Assembly (NCBI GenBank): GCA_022821585.1
Contig: JAJEDI010000023.1
Location: 24,123-88,122, forward strand
DNA: 64,000 nt
Origin: Caldilineaceae bacterium
GTDB taxonomy: Bacteria > Chloroflexota > Anaerolineae > Caldilineales > Caldilineaceae
Direction: 5' to 3'
Part shown: positions 8,119 through 16,081 of the stretch, piece after piece
Layout: each line of letters opens with the position of its first letter
Numbering within the stretch: position 1 is the first letter of the stretch
Position numbers and translations under genes: made by a program
The notes under the pieces: generated by a model
The model's database searches: none
Seen by the model: the letters and a program-made list of their open reading frames with translations, nothing else
What the model was told of the DNA's origin: nothing

Positions 8119-9033
8119 ATGACCACTGCCCAACCCAAACCCAGGCTCACCAACGCTGCCCGAGAGGCCCTGACCTGCTACCTCTTTCTCCTCCCTTGGG
8201 GCATCGGCTTCCTCGCCTTTGTCATCGGTCCGGTCGTCGCCTCTTTCGTGCTGGGTTTCATGGACTATGAAATCGTCACACCTGCCCGCTGGGTCGGCCT
8301 CGCCAACTACATCGAGCTCTTTACCGACGATCAGCGCTTCGGAATGTCGATGGGCAACACACTCTACTATGTCCTCGTCTTCGTGCCGTTCCACGTCATT
8401 ATCGCCACACTCCTGGCCCTCCTCCTCAATCAGAAGGCGCGCGGCATCGCCGTCTACCGCACGCTATTCTATGTACCTTCTATCGTGCCCATCGTCGCCG
8501 GCGCCATTCTTTGGGTCTGGATCCTGCAGCCCGAGTGGGGCCTCATCAACTCGACATTGAGAATGGTCGGCATCGAAGGACCGCTCTGGCTCGCGTCGCT
8601 CACCTGGTCCAAACCGGCCCTCATCCTCATGGCGCTTTGGGGCTCCGGTGCCGCCATGATCATCGTCCTCGCCGGCCTCCAGGGCGTCCCCCAGCATCTC
8701 TATGAGGCCGCCGAAATCGACGGCGCCAACCGCTGGCAGCGCTTCCAGCACGTCACCATACCCATGCTGAGCCCCACCCTCTTCTTCATTCTCGTTCTCA
8801 GCGTCATCGCCTCCTTCCAGGTCTTCACCACCGCCTATGTAATGACCGGCGGCGGGCCCGCAGAATCGACCCTCTTCTACATGCTCTACCTCTACCGCCG
8901 CGCCTTCGTCCTCCTGGACATGGGCTATGCCGCCAGCATGGCCTGGATCCTCTTTGTAGCCGTCCTTGCACTCACCTTGATTCAGTTCAAGCTTGCCAGC
9001 CGTTGGGTCTACTACGAAGTGGAGCAGAGCTGA
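8119..9033 (+). CDS. ABC transporter permease, MalF/UgpA type
   Basis: The 304-residue inner-membrane permease has about six hydrophobic segments, beginning with TCYLFLLPWGIGFLAFVIGPVVASFVL. The cytoplasmic EAA loop is visible as EAAEIDGANRWQRFQHVTIPMLSP near residues 195-218; this loop docks onto the ATPase. I chose ATG 8119, preceded by CAGGA eight bases upstream, because an earlier in-frame start at 8035 would run through the hairpin at 8039-8085 and add a non-membrane tail. The next permease begins four bases after this gene's stop. Together they form the channel fed by the lipoprotein encoded just upstream. Confidence 0.9.
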   Translation: MTTAQPKPRLTNAAREALTCYLFLLPWGIGFLAFVIGPVVASFVLGFMDYEIVTPARWVGLANYIELFTDDQRFGMSMGNTLYYVLVFVPFHVIIATLLALLLNQKARGIAVYRTLFYVPSIVPIVAGAILWVWILQPEWGLINSTLRMVGIEGPLWLASLTWSKPALILMALWGSGAAMIIVLAGLQGVPQHLYEAAEIDGANRWQRFQHVTIPMLSPTLFFILVLSVIASFQVFTTAYVMTGGGPAESTLFYMLYLYRRAFVLLDMGYAASMAWILFVAVLALTLIQFKLASRWVYYEVEQS

Positions 9034-9037
9034 CGCC

Positions 9038-9931
9038 ATGTTACGCGACCAGGCCGTCGGCCCCCAACCAACACGCGAAATCCATCCCGGCGCAAGAGGA
9101 CAACCTCTTCGCCGCCTGCTGGAACTCATCGGCACACAACTGCTTCTCGTACTCGGCGCAATTGTCTTCGCACTTCCTTTTGTTTGGATGGTCAGCACAT
9201 CTCTCAAAGCCGATCGCCAGATCTTCGCCTTTCCGCCGATCTGGGTGCCCGATCCTTTCATATGGGGCAACTTTCCCGCCGTCTTTATCTATGCCCCAAT
9301 GCACCTCTACTTCTTCAATACGTTGCTCATCGCCCTCGCCCACGTCTTCGGCGCCGTCTTCACCTGCTCGCTCGCCGCCTACGGCTTCGCCCGCCTGCGC
9401 GCCCCCGGCCGCGACCTCATCTTCATGGTCATGGTCAGCCAGATGATGATCCCCTACATCGTCATGCTCGTGCCCCTCTACCTCCTTTTCGCCGAGCTGG
9501 AATGGATCGACACCTTCTACCCGCTGACCATCCCCGCCATGCTCGGCACGCCCTTCTACATCTTCATGCTCCGACAGTTCTTCCTCACCATCCCCATGGA
9601 GCTTGAAGAAGCCGCCATCATCGACGGCGCCTCCCGCCTGCGCATCTGGTGGACCATCATCCTCCCCCTCGCCAAGCCGGCCCTCGCAACCGTCGCCATC
9701 TTCAGCTTCATGTTCGCCTGGAACGACTTCACCGGCCCGTTGATCTTCCTCAACTCTCGCGAAAAGTTCACCCTCTCCCTCGGCCTCCAGGCCTTCATGT
9801 TCGAGCGCCGCACCATGTGGGGCCCCCTCATGGCCGCGTCAACCATGATGATCATGCCCATCCTCATCGTATTCTTCTTGGCCCAGAAACACTTCATCCA
9901 AGGGATTGCCCTGACCGGCATAAAGGCCTAA
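9038..9931 (+). CDS. ABC transporter permease, MalG/UgpE type
   Basis: The 297-residue permease is the partner of the preceding gene. It has six predicted membrane segments, starting with LLLVLGAIVFALPFVWMVSTSL, and the EAA loop ELEEAAIIDGASRLRIWWTIILPLAKP in the last third. I chose ATG 9038, four bases after the previous TGA. An upstream in-frame ATG at 8993 would overlap the first permease and is less likely. It ends the importer operon. No ATP-binding subunit follows: the next gene is an A/T-richer TIR-domain gene of different character, so the operon may once have continued into the metabolic genes at 11134 and beyond. Confidence 0.9.
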   Translation: MLRDQAVGPQPTREIHPGARGQPLRRLLELIGTQLLLVLGAIVFALPFVWMVSTSLKADRQIFAFPPIWVPDPFIWGNFPAVFIYAPMHLYFFNTLLIALAHVFGAVFTCSLAAYGFARLRAPGRDLIFMVMVSQMMIPYIVMLVPLYLLFAELEWIDTFYPLTIPAMLGTPFYIFMLRQFFLTIPMELEEAAIIDGASRLRIWWTIILPLAKPALATVAIFSFMFAWNDFTGPLIFLNSREKFTLSLGLQAFMFERRTMWGPLMAASTMMIMPILIVFFLAQKHFIQGIALTGIKA

Positions 9932-10159
9932 AGTTTGGAGGTTGGAAAGCCACTTTGGAGGGCACAATGAATCTGTTCTTTGGCATATGTTCGCAACCCC
10001 ACTAAGGACACTTCTGCTCAAACCTCGGGAAATCAGAAGGAAGCAACACCAATTGCGAAGATTCCGGGAAATGGTAACTCGCTGCAATCGGAAGATTCCA
10101 ACTAGAAGCGTACTCATTCATCGAGGTGGACGTTCGCCCCTTGCGGGGACTCTCAGCTC

Positions 10160-11038
10160 TTGGTAACTGAAATGATTGGCATAGAGGTAGCTAGAGTGGA
10201 TAGGTCAAAAAAAGAAAGGACAATTGAACGACTTCAAAAGGCACTCGATAAAGCACCCCAATTGAGAAAGTTGTCGACTTCATCTCTAGTGTTCAAGAGT
10301 TGGCGGAAGTATACAGAGAAGGCTATCGCAAGGGCATACGGTGAGGACGATGATGCTGTAAGAGAATTCACCGAAATATCATTTTCTCCACCGAGCTCTC
10401 AGACGTACGCCCTCTCCGAGGCTCTCTGGGGCCAAAACGTTCCAAGAATGAGCGATCAAGGGGCTTTCGACATTGGATTGTCGAAAGCTTCAGTCCTGCT
10501 CACATCATACATTGAGGATATCGAAGACTTTTGGGACGATGGGGAAGGCGTGCCGGATACCGCCAGCCCTTCACGAGCCGGACAAATGGACTCAAAGAGA
10601 ATCTTCGTAGTTCACGGGAGAGACAAAGGACCTAAGCACGAAGTAGCGAGGTTTTTGGGAGGGTTAGGTCTTGTTCCAGTGATACTTGATGAACAGGCCG
10701 ATAAAGGTCGTACGATCATTGATAAGTTTGAGGAAGAGGCCCGAGAAGTCGGGTTTGCTGTAGTCATTTTGACACCCGATGATGAGGGTAGGCTTCGAAA
10801 TAGTGACGCCAAACCGAGTGCCCGTGCAAGACAAAACGTAATATTTGAGCTTGGTTTCTTCGCCGGCGTACTTGGCCGAAAGCACGTTTGCGCTATTGTA
10901 AAGGGAGACTTGGAGATTCCCTCTGACTATGACGGAGTCGTCTATATACCCTACGATGACTCAGAAGGATGGAAAATGAAGCTATTTCGGGAACTAAAGT
11001 CGGCAGGAATTGATGTTGATGCGAACCGCGTTTTTTGA
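10160..11038 (+). CDS. TIR-like domain protein (Cap12/Pycsar-effector TIR family)
   Basis: The 292-residue product has an N-terminal helical region (1-140) I do not recognise and a C-terminal TIR-like domain of the type once called 'predicted nucleotide-binding protein containing TIR-like domain'. The domain starts at KRIFVVHGRDKG (146) and continues with VPVILDEQADKGRTI, VVILTPDDEG and NVIFELGFFAG, where Glu210 is the likely NADase residue. TIR proteins of this kind are effectors in anti-phage systems that destroy NAD+. No cyclase or sensor gene is adjacent. The gene is clearly A/T-richer than its neighbours and splits a catabolic cluster, which suggests transfer. The start is uncertain: TTG 10160, or ATG 10172 with no clear ribosome site. 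Confidence 0.72.
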   Translation: MVTEMIGIEVARVDRSKKERTIERLQKALDKAPQLRKLSTSSLVFKSWRKYTEKAIARAYGEDDDAVREFTEISFSPPSSQTYALSEALWGQNVPRMSDQGAFDIGLSKASVLLTSYIEDIEDFWDDGEGVPDTASPSRAGQMDSKRIFVVHGRDKGPKHEVARFLGGLGLVPVILDEQADKGRTIIDKFEEEAREVGFAVVILTPDDEGRLRNSDAKPSARARQNVIFELGFFAGVLGRKHVCAIVKGDLEIPSDYDGVVYIPYDDSEGWKMKLFRELKSAGIDVDANRVF

Positions 11039-11133
11039 GCAAGGCTGAGACCCAAGTAGCTGATTCACAACCTGTAGTAATTTCAGTGCCATTCATTTCT
11101 TTGTCCCAGTGCGCCGAACGAGGACCCATTCCT

Positions 11134-12681
11134 ATGGAACACTCTCCCGGAAAACAACTCTTCATCGACGACTACTTCATCGAATCCCTGTCCGGCGCCC
11201 GCCGCGTCCTCAACCGGCCCCGCAAACTCACCCCCGACGCGCCCCTGGCCATCCCCTTCGATCAACCCTGGGACGCACACTCCGCCCAACCCGGCCGCGT
11301 GATTCTCGATGAAGACACAGGCCGCTTTCGCATGTACTACCGCGCCTGGACCGGTGACCAGACCTTTTTTTGCGCCCTCGACTCAGACGACGGGCTGAAC
11401 TGGGAACGGCCCGTTCTGGAGCTGGTCGAGTTCGACGGCTCTTCCCGCAACAACATCACCACCGGCAGCGCCGACCACCTCATAACCATTTTGGATAGCC
11501 GCGAACCGGACGAAACCCGCCGCTGGAAGCAGATCGACAACAAGCCCAGCGGCATGAGCGAGTCTGGCGAGCCGCGCTGGCTCGCCCGCTACTCTGCTGA
11601 CGGCTACGACTGGCATCTCTATCCCGAAGGCCCGCACAGCCTGCAAAAAATGCGGTTCAACTTCGGCTCCCCCCACGAGACCTTCGGCGGCGTCATCAAC
11701 CCCGACGCGCCCTACGTCTACTACTCGCAGCGCGGCTCCAACCGCCGCACCCGCGTCCTCGGCCGCCGCGACAGCCAGGACTTTCTCAGCTGGTCCGGCC
11801 TCCGCACCGTCATCGAACAGGACCTCCAGGACCCGCCCGGAACCGAGTTTTACTCTGCCGGCTTCGACCCCGTCGCCTGCACCAACGGCGGCCTCCACAT
11901 CATTACGCTCCAGGCCTTTCAGACCGACCTGACCGAACCCTACGAAATTGAAGATGCCGCCAGCTACTGGGGCGATGAGAAGGGCGGGAACACCTTGGCT
12001 GCCCGGGTAGACGGCTTCGTCGAAAGTCAACTGGCGGTCAGCCGCGACACCGTCGCCTGGACGCGCTGGCGCGAACCCTTCATCGCCCGCGGCGAACCGG
12101 GTGCCTGGGACTATGGCATGGTCTACGCCGACGGCCCCATCCTCCACGACGACCAGCTCTGGTTCTTCTACATGGCCGGCAACCTGACTCACAACGGCTA
12201 CAGCGCCCAACCTTGGCAGGGCCCGTACTCAACGCCCAACCGCCGCGGCAAAGGCGTCGCCGTCCTGCGCCCCGACGGCTACGTCAGCGTCGAAGCCGAG
12301 TCCTACGCGCCCGGCATCCTCACAACCCATCGCTTCCGCCAGGAGCAGGGCGGCAACATCAGAGTCAATGTCGACGCCGGCGCCGGCGAGCTCCGCTACG
12401 AGCTCCTCGAAGACACAGGTCGCCCAATTCCGGGATACACGGCCGCCGACTGTGACCCGATTCGCGAAGACACCCTCGATAGCGCGCTCTCCTGGAACGG
12501 CAAACCAGGCTGGCCCGGCGTCGGCGATGACCGCATCGCACGCCTTCCCCAGCTGCACCATTCGGAGTTCTACGTGAAACTGCGCTTCTACGTTTCGCCA
12601 GGGACCAAACTGTACTCCCTCACCATAGACCCGCCCGAAGTGACGGAATGGCTGGTCAGACTCAGGACGCGCATTGACTAG
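11134..12681 (+). CDS. Beta-propeller glycosidase-like protein (GH32/GH43-like), paralogue 1
   Basis: The 515-residue protein looks like a five-bladed beta-propeller of the GH32/GH43 type followed by a beta-sandwich. Evidence is the repeated W/Y-rich blade pattern (DSDDGLNWERPVLELVEFDGS near 88, YSADGYDWHLYPEG near 160) and a sandwich carrying RPIPGYTAADCDPI near 432. The gene at 13680 shares both the DG-N-W-P-L-VEF/Y-GS motif and PVPGYTAADC, so the two are paralogues. No signal peptide is visible. I chose ATG 11134, preceded by GAGGA, rather than TTG 11035 right after the TIR gene. Catalytic carboxylates cannot be assigned by eye, so an enzymatic role is inferred. Confidence 0.6.
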   Translation: MEHSPGKQLFIDDYFIESLSGARRVLNRPRKLTPDAPLAIPFDQPWDAHSAQPGRVILDEDTGRFRMYYRAWTGDQTFFCALDSDDGLNWERPVLELVEFDGSSRNNITTGSADHLITILDSREPDETRRWKQIDNKPSGMSESGEPRWLARYSADGYDWHLYPEGPHSLQKMRFNFGSPHETFGGVINPDAPYVYYSQRGSNRRTRVLGRRDSQDFLSWSGLRTVIEQDLQDPPGTEFYSAGFDPVACTNGGLHIITLQAFQTDLTEPYEIEDAASYWGDEKGGNTLAARVDGFVESQLAVSRDTVAWTRWREPFIARGEPGAWDYGMVYADGPILHDDQLWFFYMAGNLTHNGYSAQPWQGPYSTPNRRGKGVAVLRPDGYVSVEAESYAPGILTTHRFRQEQGGNIRVNVDAGAGELRYELLEDTGRPIPGYTAADCDPIREDTLDSALSWNGKPGWPGVGDDRIARLPQLHHSEFYVKLRFYVSPGTKLYSLTIDPPEVTEWLVRLRTRID

Positions 12682-12771
12682 GCCTGACGTTTTGGACCAA
12701 CTGATAAGACCAATCTTGGAAAAAAAGCTTGCCGGAACCGCACAGAACCCCGTTCTAAAGTAGAAGAGCTT

Positions 12772-12796
12772 GAGCATTCCGTTCAGACGGATGCTC
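12772..12796 (+). other. Stem-loop before the PhyH gene
   Basis: GAGCATTCCGT (12772-12782) pairs with ACGGATGCTC (12787-12796) with one bulged T, ten bases before the GGAGA ribosome site of the PhyH gene. There is no T-run, so it is more likely an mRNA leader or processing structure than a terminator. Confidence 0.5.
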
Positions 12797-12815
12797 GAAC
12801 AGATTGGAGAACAGA

Positions 12816-13604
12816 ATGTCCGATACACTCTCAAACGAACAATGGCGACAGTTCGAAGCGCGAGGATTCTTGCGCCTGGGCAAAATACTGACCCACGAGG
12901 AACTTAACGCTCTCCAGTTGCGCATGGATGACATCATGCTGGGGCGGGCGCCGCTCGACTATGACCGGATCGCCATGCAGCTGGACCGCGAACCAGGCAC
13001 TGGGAAACCCGGTCCTCAGACAAAGGGCCACAAAGGCGCCACGCTCAGCTACCGCAAGATCCAGGACCTCGAATACGATCCCCTGTTCCTCGCCTACATG
13101 CAGAAGCCGCTCTTCCGCCACATCTGTGCGCGCGCCTACGGAGAGGAGACCACCGTAGCCTGTTACCGCGCCATGTTCATGAACAAGCCAGCCCGCGAGG
13201 GAACGCCCCTCATCTGGCACCAGGACCGTTGGAGATATCTCGATCGCGACCCCCTGATCACAATCTGGACCGCTCTTGATCCCGCAACCATCGCAAACGG
13301 CTGCGTTGAGATCGTGCCCGGTGCCCACCACACTCTGATAAACCCGACCAGCGGGTCCGGCTTTCTGACTCCTGAGCAGGCAGAGGAACTGACTCGCGAC
13401 GCCGAAACAGTCTTTCTGGAGATGGAAGCGGGTGAGAGCGTCCTGCTTCACAATCATCTGCCCCACAGCTCCAATATCAACAACACCGACATACCCAGGC
13501 GCGCCTTCAGCGCCTGTTACATGGACGCGGTGACCAAGGCAGAAAACGGCGAGACTTTCAACGTTATCTTTGGGGAATGCGCGCTGCAGCCTGAAATGGT
13601 CTGA
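12816..13604 (+). CDS. Phytanoyl-CoA dioxygenase (PhyH) family protein
   Basis: The 262-residue product is a second Fe(II)/2-oxoglutarate oxygenase of the PhyH family. The iron ligands are visible as WHQDRW near 134 and LPHSSNINNTDIPRRAFS near 221, the latter also carrying the Arg expected to bind 2-oxoglutarate. ANGCVEIVPGAHH is the family strand. ATG 12816 follows GGAGA with normal spacing; a TTG at 12804 is in frame but less likely. It lies between two beta-propeller glycosidase-like genes in one orientation, so it may hydroxylate a component of the same substrate. It is only distantly similar to the PhyH at 4303-5118. Confidence 0.85.
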   Translation: MSDTLSNEQWRQFEARGFLRLGKILTHEELNALQLRMDDIMLGRAPLDYDRIAMQLDREPGTGKPGPQTKGHKGATLSYRKIQDLEYDPLFLAYMQKPLFRHICARAYGEETTVACYRAMFMNKPAREGTPLIWHQDRWRYLDRDPLITIWTALDPATIANGCVEIVPGAHHTLINPTSGSGFLTPEQAEELTRDAETVFLEMEAGESVLLHNHLPHSSNINNTDIPRRAFSACYMDAVTKAENGETFNVIFGECALQPEMV

Positions 13605-13608
13605 AAAT

Positions 13609-13647
13609 CTGGCAGTGTCGAAGGCCCGCTAACCCTTCGACTGCCAG
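13609..13647 (+). other. Intercistronic stem-loop after the PhyH gene
   Basis: CTGGCAG-T-GTCGAAGG pairs with CCTTCGAC-TGCCAG (13609-13624 with 13634-13647), a 14-bp stem with one bulge, starting five bases after the PhyH stop. No T-run follows. Like the 8039 hairpin it sits between two co-oriented genes and could protect or attenuate the mRNA. Confidence 0.65.
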
Positions 13648-13679
13648 CCTTTACCCCAAAGTCTGTTCAGGAGTCTTGG

Positions 13680-15137
13680 ATGCACATTCACAACGGCGGT
13701 CCCCGGCAACGGCTGGATGAGATCGTCCTCTTTCCCTTCGACGACCACAGCCTGCCTCTCCAGTGCGGTGTGGAGCTCCACCTCGAAGGCCACATGACCC
13801 CATGCGGACGCACACGCATCGTCGTCGATCTGGGCGAAGAAGACGCCCCCGACAGCGAGCGCGTCGTCTACTACGGTACCGTTCACCGCGTCGGCAACGA
13901 GCTCTGGATGTGGTATCTCGGCCAGGGCCGGGATTCCGGCTGGTTCGAGCGCGTCTGCTTTGCCACTAGCACCGACGGCTACAACTGGCACAAGCCCAAC
14001 CTGGGACTGGTCGAGTACAAAGGCAGTCGCGACAACAACCTCGTTGACCTGAATCAAGGGACCCACCACGTCCAAAGCTGCGTAGTTTACTACGACCCCG
14101 ACGATCCCGACCCCGATCGCAAGTTCAAAATGCTCTTCCAGTCGCGCAAGTATGACAGCAGTTTCGCCGCTGCATTCAGCGCCGACGGCTTGAGATGGCG
14201 AGAGTCTTCGAACAATCCGGTCGGTTCCTGGCTGGAGATGGCAGGGGGAACGCGTCACAACGGCTGCTACTTTGTGTGCGGGCAGGGTGGCTCGCACGCC
14301 GGGGGCGTTCGCCAGCTCGTCTCCCATATCTCCTATGACTTCGAGAACTGGTCCCAGGCTTCATGCATGGGCATGCGCCGCTCCAACGTTTCGCCCCGCT
14401 CTCCGGTAACGGGCAGCAGTGCAGGTGAACAGATTCACCTCGGCGCCAGCCTCTGGAACCGCGGCAACGTCATCGTCGGCTTCTTCGGCATGTGGAACGG
14501 CCACCCCTCCAACGACCGCCGCCTCGTCACCATGGACCTCGGCCTCGCCGTCAGCAACGATGCCCTCCACTACCGCGAGCCAATTCCCGACTACCCCATC
14601 GTCTCCGCCGCTGAAGACGGCTGGCAGGAGCTACCCCAAGGCAACACACTCGTCAACTATCCCGCTCTCATTCAGGGGCAGGGATTCGAACAGGTCGGGG
14701 ACGAAACTCTCTTCTGGTACGCGCCCTGGCCCGAGCAAAGCAGCGACGGCATCCGCGTCGCCAGTTGGCCCCGCGATCGCCTCGGCTACCTGCAGCCATT
14801 CCCAGCCAGCCGCATGCGGCCCGGTCAGGGTCCCCACATCATTTCGGCGCCAATCGATCTCGAAGGCAAACCCGCTCAACTCGCCCTCAACATTGACGGC
14901 CTCGGTGACTACAGCGATGTGACCGCCGAAATTGTTACCGAACAGCTGGAGCCCGTACCCGGCTATACCGCCGCTGACTGCATCCCGCCCACTGCTTCTG
15001 GTCTCTCGCAGCCGGTCGCCTGGCAAGGGCGGAATACGGTCCAACATGACGACGGCCCCATTCGCCTCCGCCTCAACTTTTCAGGCATCCGCGCCGAGGA
15101 TATCAAGCTGTTCGCAGCCTACATGAATACGGTTTGA
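13680..15137 (+). CDS. Beta-propeller glycosidase-like protein (GH32/GH43-like), paralogue 2
   Basis: The 485-residue protein parallels the gene at 11134: propeller blades with YYGTVHRVGNELWMWYLG near 61, STDGYNWHKPNLGLVEYKGS near 97, and FSADGLRWRES near 164, then a C-terminal beta-sandwich with PVPGYTAADC near 430. AGGAG stands six bases before the ATG. There is no obvious signal peptide, so it may act on imported oligomers in the cytoplasm. Its place downstream of a sugar-type importer and beside amidohydrolases suggests a role in breaking down an N-acylated or otherwise modified carbohydrate; that is inference. A non-catalytic binding role is possible. Confidence 0.6.
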   Translation: MHIHNGGPRQRLDEIVLFPFDDHSLPLQCGVELHLEGHMTPCGRTRIVVDLGEEDAPDSERVVYYGTVHRVGNELWMWYLGQGRDSGWFERVCFATSTDGYNWHKPNLGLVEYKGSRDNNLVDLNQGTHHVQSCVVYYDPDDPDPDRKFKMLFQSRKYDSSFAAAFSADGLRWRESSNNPVGSWLEMAGGTRHNGCYFVCGQGGSHAGGVRQLVSHISYDFENWSQASCMGMRRSNVSPRSPVTGSSAGEQIHLGASLWNRGNVIVGFFGMWNGHPSNDRRLVTMDLGLAVSNDALHYREPIPDYPIVSAAEDGWQELPQGNTLVNYPALIQGQGFEQVGDETLFWYAPWPEQSSDGIRVASWPRDRLGYLQPFPASRMRPGQGPHIISAPIDLEGKPAQLALNIDGLGDYSDVTAEIVTEQLEPVPGYTAADCIPPTASGLSQPVAWQGRNTVQHDDGPIRLRLNFSGIRAEDIKLFAAYMNTV

Positions 15138-15192
15138 GTATGTGCCGACAATGCAATTTTATGAGTCTGGCTCTCGTTCCGAGGAAAGAGAC

Positions 15193-16032
15193 ATGTATGA
15201 AAAAGTAGAAGTAGCTGCCATCTCATATCGACCGGTCAAATGGGACAAGGCCGCCAACGCCGACCGCATGGAGGAACTGTTCGTCCAGGCCGCCCAGGAA
15301 GACCCGCGCATGATCCTGACCACCGAAGGCGCTCTCGAAGGCTACATTGTGATGGAAATCGTTGAGGGTCGTGCCCCCGCCGAATCCATGCTCGAAGTAG
15401 CCGAACCGATCGACGGCCCCTATATCCGCCGCTTCCGGAAGCTGGCCCGCTCCCTCAACACCTGCCTCGCCTTCGGTTTCGCCGAGCGCATCGGCGATGA
15501 AACCTACAACTGCGCCATCTTCCTCGACGAGCAGGGCGACATCTGCGGCCGTTATCACAAGGTTCAGCTGGCCGAAGGCACACACGCCTCCTGGAGTTTC
15601 AATCGAATCGGCAAGAAGCTGCGCGCCTTCGATACGCCCATTGGCCGCGCCGGCTTTGTCATCTGCAACGACCGCTGGAATCCGCACATCACGCGCGCCC
15701 TCGTGCTGGACGGCGCCCGTATCATCCTCATCCCCTCCTACGGCAGCAAGACCAGGAACCAGAATCAAGCTGTCCTCGCCAGGGCAAGGGAGAACGGCGT
15801 CCCCATAGTCGAGGCCAACGTCGGCATGAACCTGGTCATCAGCAAAGGCGAAATCTGCGCCTACCAGTGGGGCAACGACCAGATCACGCACGCTGTCATC
15901 GAAGTCCCCGCGGCCCCCGGCGAGGAAACGGCCCGCCAGGCCGAGCAGGACTATCTCGCCGCCCAAGCGCCCGAAATGGAACGCCGTTACCAGAGAACTT
16001 TGGAAAGAGTGGAACGGCTGGCCGGCGCCTAG
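15193..16032 (+). CDS. Carbon-nitrogen hydrolase (nitrilase superfamily)
   Basis: The 279-residue product has the nitrilase-superfamily Glu-Lys-Cys triad: Glu45 in LTTEGALEGY, Lys in GRYHKVQL, and Cys in GFVICNDRW. Such enzymes hydrolyse amides, carbamoyl-amines or nitriles. I chose ATG 15193 because GAGGAAAG stands just before it; an upstream in-frame ATG at 15142 adds 17 residues without a good site. It lies between a propeller protein and a D-aminoacylase-type gene in the same direction, so these are probably co-transcribed. A C-terminal charged helix (MERRYQRTLERVERL) extends past the core. The substrate is unknown; N-carbamoyl-amino acid amidohydrolases are the closest in style. Confidence 0.85.
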   Translation: MYEKVEVAAISYRPVKWDKAANADRMEELFVQAAQEDPRMILTTEGALEGYIVMEIVEGRAPAESMLEVAEPIDGPYIRRFRKLARSLNTCLAFGFAERIGDETYNCAIFLDEQGDICGRYHKVQLAEGTHASWSFNRIGKKLRAFDTPIGRAGFVICNDRWNPHITRALVLDGARIILIPSYGSKTRNQNQAVLARARENGVPIVEANVGMNLVISKGEICAYQWGNDQITHAVIEVPAAPGEETARQAEQDYLAAQAPEMERRYQRTLERVERLAGA

Positions 16033-16081
16033 CTTCCCTTTCACAATCTTCGTCAGCCAGCGCTCACCGGAGGAAACTGCC

